From Pseudonocardia sp. (lineage in GTDB: Bacteria; Actinomycetota; Actinomycetes; Mycobacteriales; Pseudonocardiaceae), in NCBI GenBank assembly GCA_030147065.1, contig JASLAP010000191.1:1-7144 (forward strand): a stretch of DNA of 7,144 nt. The letters run 5' to 3'. Positions 3,853-7,144 of this stretch are shown here, one piece after another (position 1 is the first letter of the stretch; each line of letters opens with the position of its first letter). A program made the translations under genes and the position numbers. Under the pieces are notes generated by a model. That model was not told where the DNA came from. It saw only the letters and a list, made by a program, of their open reading frames with translations, and ran no database searches.

Positions 3853-6800
3853 TCAGGCGGACATGGAGGCGAGGTGGCGGCGAGCCGCCGTGGCCAGCGC
3901 GCCGATCCCCCTGGCGGTGGCCGTGTCCAGGGCGGCCTCCAGCGCCTCCCGCGCCCGCCGGGCGTCGCCGGGCCCGCCGCGGGCGAGCAGTGCGCGTCCC
4001 TGGTGCAGGCGCAGCCAGGCCAGTTGGCCGGCGGACGCCCCGACCTTGCGGATTCCCAGGTCGAAGTGCTCCAGCGCGCGGTCGGGCTCGCCGAGGGCCA
4101 GCGCCAGCAGGCCGCGGGCCCGGTGCACCGGCCCGACCAGTAGCGTCGGCCAGCCGCCCAGCGCGATCTCCTCGGTGTGCGGTTCGAGCAGGGCGTCGAC
4201 CCGGCGGGCGAGGTCGTCGACGTCGAGGCGGTCGTTGCGGAACCCGTCGAGGCTGTTGATCGCCTCGGCGGCCACGGCCAGCGTCGGCACCGCCAGCCCG
4301 TGCGGGGGCAGGGCCCGCAGCTCGGCGGTCAGGTCGAGGGTGGCCGCGAGCTGGTCGACCGCGGCCGCGGGCTGCCCGACCTCGCCCCACATCAGCGCGA
4401 TCGCCGGCGCCCACAGCACGAAGTACTGGCGCCGCTCGGCCAGCCGCAGGATGCCGGCGAGCTCGGGCATCCGGCCCTGCTGGTAGCGCAGCCAGGACAG
4501 CTGGCCCATCCAGGTCTGCTGCATCGAGTCGCTGGTGTCGCGGGGCCGCGCCTCGAGCATCTCCTTCTGCGGGCCGAGGATGCGCACCTCGGCGTCGGCG
4601 AGGTCGCCGTCCCACAGGTCGAACACGGTGTCCATGGACAGCTGGCTCCACGGCCCCATGCCGGCGCCGCTGTCCTCGACCAGTACCCGGTGCAGCTCGC
4701 AGGTGCGGTGCGCGGCGATCATGTCGCCCAGCCGCAGCTGGTCGACCACCGACTGGACCAGTGCCTCCTGGTGGAAGTGCGCCGGCACCGCGCCGGCCGA
4801 CACCTCCTCCAGCCGGGCGCTGAGCGCGCGCAGCTCGGCGGGCGGGGCGTAGTCGAACAGCGCGTAGCGGCACTCGGTGAGCACCTCGGAGGCCACCGCG
4901 GCGTCGGTGTCGGGTGCCAGTGCGTCGAGGGTGGCCCGGGCCAGGCGCACCGGCTCGGGGTCCTCGACGACCGGTCCGTCGGGCAGCAAACCCATCGTCG
5001 TCCAGTGCGCCAGGGTGGCGCTGAGCAGCAGCCACAGCTCGTGGGCGGCCCGGTCGGCGGCGAGGTCGGTGGACGCGGCGAGCCCGTCGCGGGCGGTCGT
5101 GAGCATGTGCAGGAGCGAGCGGTCGAGCCGGCCGGGGTTCATCCACTGCCGCCCCAGCCGGACCGCGGCGACCGCACGCTGCCGCGGGCTCCCGCCGGCC
5201 TGCTCGTAGGCCGCGCGGAAGGCGGTCTCCGCGGCGTGCATGTCGGCGCGGTCGAAGCGCGCCTCGCCCTGCGCGATGTGCAGCTCGAAGCGCAGCCCGG
5301 GATCGGCGGTCAGGGCGAGGCCCCGCGTGGCGAGCTCGATCGCGGCGTCGAGGCGGCGGGCGTCGCGCTCGCTGCGCGCCGCGGCCAGGCAGGCCGCCGC
5401 GACCTCGTCGTCGGGCACGTCCGGGCGGGAGGCCAGTGCGTGGCGGGCGATCGCGGCGGGGTCCGCGGCCGCCACGGCCTCGCTGAGGTGCCGGTACACG
5501 GCCACGTGCAGCCGCCGCGAGCGCCCGGGGTCGGCGGCGAGCTGGGCGAGCACCGCGTCGCGGTCGGCGTTGCGGGCGAACCGCACCCCGTCGTCGACGA
5601 CGACCGCCCCGGACCGAACGGCCGCGGCCAGGCCCGCGTCGGCCCGCGCCGCCGGCCCCCCGAGCACGGCGGCCACGATCACCGGATCGATCCGCAGGTC
5701 GACGTCGGTGACCGCGGCGGCGGCCAGCCAGTCGCTGGCGTTCGGGAGCCGCGCCCCCGGCTCCGCCGCCACCGCCAGCACGGTGCCGGCGGTGCGCCCG
5801 GCGAACGGACCGGAGTCGGTCCCGGCCAGGCAGAACCCGACCGCCGCCCCGGACAGCCGTGACCGGATCTGCTCGGTCAGCTCGGCGGCCAGCGGGGTCA
5901 TCCGGTCCGCGTCGTCGATCACGACCAGCGCCGGGCGGCTGCGCGCCAGCGCCGACACCACCCCGACCGCCGCATCGACCAGGCGGTTCGGCGTCGCCGG
6001 GCGGAACGAGGACGACGGACGCGGGCTGGCCACCAGGTTGGTCAGCAGGGCCCGGTCGGTGTCCGGGGGGAAGCGGGGGTCGGTCAGCGCGGCCGCCCAC
6101 AGGTCGCGCATCAGCTGCCGGCCCGGAGCCAGGTCGTCGGCGGCGTTGCAGACCTCGCGGACCACCCACACCCCGGCCGCGGCGGCCAGCGCGGCCAGCT
6201 CGTCGACCGCGGCCAGGCGCGCGGGCCCGGTCGGACCGACGACGCTGAGCAGATCGGCCTCCCGGGAGCGGATCGAGGAGACGAACGCCTCGAGCGCCGC
6301 CCGGTGCGGCCCCGGCTCCGGCGCGGGCGGCAGCGGCGCGGGGACCAGGAGGGCGCCGTGCTCGCCGAGCTCGATCAGCTGGGCCGCGCGCGCGACCGCC
6401 GGGTCCTCGTAGCCCCATCGCGGCCTGCGCTCCTCCAGCAGCGCTTCCGCGGCCGGTGTCCCGCCGTGGGTCATCGCGGACAGGAACCGCAGCAGCCAGA
6501 CCTCGCGGTCGCCGTCGAGGGCCGCGGCCAGCGCCTGGTCCCGGTCGATCCAGTCCAGGGCGGCGAAGTCCCCGGTGAGCAGGCCGGCGCGCACCCACAG
6601 CCGGGCCGCCCGGCGCTGCTGGGTGTCCAGGCGCTCCGCCGCGAGCCGGCAGATCCACGGCAGTGGCCAGTCCAGGTCGCCGACGGTGAACGGCTCGCCG
6701 CGCCACCGGGTGGCCGCGTCGGCCAGCACCCGCGCGGCCTCGGCCGGACGGGTGTCGTCGAGGAGGCGCTCGGCCCGGTCGATCAGCCCCACGACAAGAG

Positions 6801-7116
6801 TGATGTCCAGGACCGCCGGCTCGACGCCGTCGGCGCGGGGTAGGGGTTCGAGCATGTAGCCGGCCTGCCCGCGACCCGAGGTGACGGTCAGCCCGACGCG
6901 GCGCAGGGCGAGCCGGAGCTTGGAGATCACCGGCCAGAGGCGTTCGGTGTCGGGCGCGGACGGCCACAGCGCGTCGACCAGGTCGACCCGCGGGACGCCC
7001 CGGCCCGGCCCGGCCGCCGCCAGCACCGCCAACGCCTTCGTCAGCTGCGGGGCCAGCTCGACGAGCTCGGCCCCCGCCCACAGCTCGACGTCGCCGATCA
7101 CGCGCAGCTCGTTCAT
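3853..7116 (-). CDS. Large SARP/AfsR-type transcriptional regulator with NTPase-like and helical-repeat domains
   Basis: This protein has 1087 residues. Residues about 1-92 form the OmpR-like winged helix of Streptomyces antibiotic regulatory proteins: LTKALAVLAAA, VDLVDALWP, then the recognition helix ERLWPVISKLRLALRR and the closing wing TSGRGQAGYML. Residues about 100-250 are the bacterial transcriptional activator domain (LADAATRWRGEPF is its signature). Residues about 270-540 resemble the NTPase of AfsR and MalT-like regulators. Walker B is good (ALVVIDDADRM, 396-406), but the Walker A site reads GPTGPARL at 294-301, with Ala, Arg and Leu where Gly, Lys and Ser/Thr are required. Residues about 555-1085 are paired helices of TPR type. 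No C-terminal LuxR helix-turn-helix is present. Such regulators usually activate secondary-metabolite or stress genes; the target is not visible here. The start at 7116 fits family N-termini (MNELRVIGDVELW), though the frame stays open to the window edge. Confidence 0.88.
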   Translation of the reverse strand: MNELRVIGDVELWAGAELVELAPQLTKALAVLAAAGPGRGVPRVDLVDALWPSAPDTERLWPVISKLRLALRRVGLTVTSGRGQAGYMLEPLPRADGVEPAVLDITLVVGLIDRAERLLDDTRPAEAARVLADAATRWRGEPFTVGDLDWPLPWICRLAAERLDTQQRRAARLWVRAGLLTGDFAALDWIDRDQALAAALDGDREVWLLRFLSAMTHGGTPAAEALLEERRPRWGYEDPAVARAAQLIELGEHGALLVPAPLPPAPEPGPHRAALEAFVSSIRSREADLLSVVGPTGPARLAAVDELAALAAAAGVWVVREVCNAADDLAPGRQLMRDLWAAALTDPRFPPDTDRALLTNLVASPRPSSSFRPATPNRLVDAAVGVVSALARSRPALVVIDDADRMTPLAAELTEQIRSRLSGAAVGFCLAGTDSGPFAGRTAGTVLAVAAEPGARLPNASDWLAAAAVTDVDLRIDPVIVAAVLGGPAARADAGLAAAVRSGAVVVDDGVRFARNADRDAVLAQLAADPGRSRRLHVAVYRHLSEAVAAADPAAIARHALASRPDVPDDEVAAACLAAARSERDARRLDAAIELATRGLALTADPGLRFELHIAQGEARFDRADMHAAETAFRAAYEQAGGSPRQRAVAAVRLGRQWMNPGRLDRSLLHMLTTARDGLAASTDLAADRAAHELWLLLSATLAHWTTMGLLPDGPVVEDPEPVRLARATLDALAPDTDAAVASEVLTECRYALFDYAPPAELRALSARLEEVSAGAVPAHFHQEALVQSVVDQLRLGDMIAAHRTCELHRVLVEDSGAGMGPWSQLSMDTVFDLWDGDLADAEVRILGPQKEMLEARPRDTSDSMQQTWMGQLSWLRYQQGRMPELAGILRLAERRQYFVLWAPAIALMWGEVGQPAAAVDQLAATLDLTAELRALPPHGLAVPTLAVAAEAINSLDGFRNDRLDVDDLARRVDALLEPHTEEIALGGWPTLLVGPVHRARGLLALALGEPDRALEHFDLGIRKVGASAGQLAWLRLHQGRALLARGGPGDARRAREALEAALDTATARGIGALATAARRHLASMSA

Positions 7117-7144
7117 CGGTCGTCGCCGTGCGGCCCGGCGGATG

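Noticed and set aside
3505..4143. 212-residue plus-strand frame starting at the coupled GTG at 3505
   Set aside because: After the start it reads as Thr/Ser/Arg/Pro low-complexity sequence and runs antisense into the end of the large regulator. Only its start codon seems meaningful, as part of the frameshift case.
4177..5862. 561-residue open frame on the plus strand
   Set aside because: It is antisense to the SARP-type regulator and is repetitive Gly/Arg/Gln/Val sequence, without supporting codon statistics of its own.
3677..7081. 1134-residue open frame on the minus strand
   Set aside because: It shares the strand and span of the SARP-type regulator in another frame and is an Arg/Gly/Ala-rich shadow. 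It is open only because high GC makes stop codons rare.
1..7144. RNA genes, CRISPR arrays, attachment sites, riboswitches
   Set aside because: I found no cloverleaf-like segment, regularly spaced repeats, integrase gene or known riboswitch core on either strand by eye. A covariance-model scan would be needed to exclude small RNAs.

Overview
The window is very GC-rich DNA, and nearly every third codon position in the confident genes is G or C. GTG starts, a four-base stop/start overlap and promoters placed directly before start codons point to an actinomycete. A Pseudonocardia-like host is my guess; nothing in the window fixes the genus.

Layout. Positions 1-495 on the minus strand hold the first codons of a gene that leaves the window, preceded by a 150-residue protein of unknown function with a clear ribosome binding site. 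A divergent spacer of about 200 bp follows. It is less GC-rich and carries repeated words and a strong hairpin. On the plus strand come a small stand-alone helix-turn-helix protein (716-961) and a two-gene unit (1118-2937). The unit pairs a plasmid pRiA4b ORF-3-like protein with a UPF0158-family protein through a GTGA overlap. Both the small regulator and the two-gene unit appear to be read from leaderless promoters of the same geometry.

Positions 3077-3839 hold two small plus-strand reading frames that I cannot assign to a family. The first (3077-3508) has lower GC at third codon positions than its neighbours, which may mean it was acquired. The second (3558-3839) has a coding signal that begins about 16 codons before any start codon. 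It looks like a gene whose natural start, a GTG overlapping the previous stop, was put out of frame by loss of one C.

Positions 3853-7116 on the minus strand hold one large gene for a SARP/AfsR-type regulator of 1087 residues. It has a winged helix, a bacterial transcriptional activator domain, an NTPase-like module with a ruined Walker A motif but an intact Walker B, and a long helical-repeat tail. It converges on the small frames with only 13 bp between the stops.

How the genes fit together. No pathway can be read from the window. The contents are a set of regulators and conserved proteins of unknown role, typical of an accessory actinobacterial region. The most unusual items are the probable frameshift at 3505-3511, the degenerate nucleotide-binding motif of the large regulator, and the matched leaderless promoters. 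I see no tRNA, rRNA, CRISPR array or complete mobile element.
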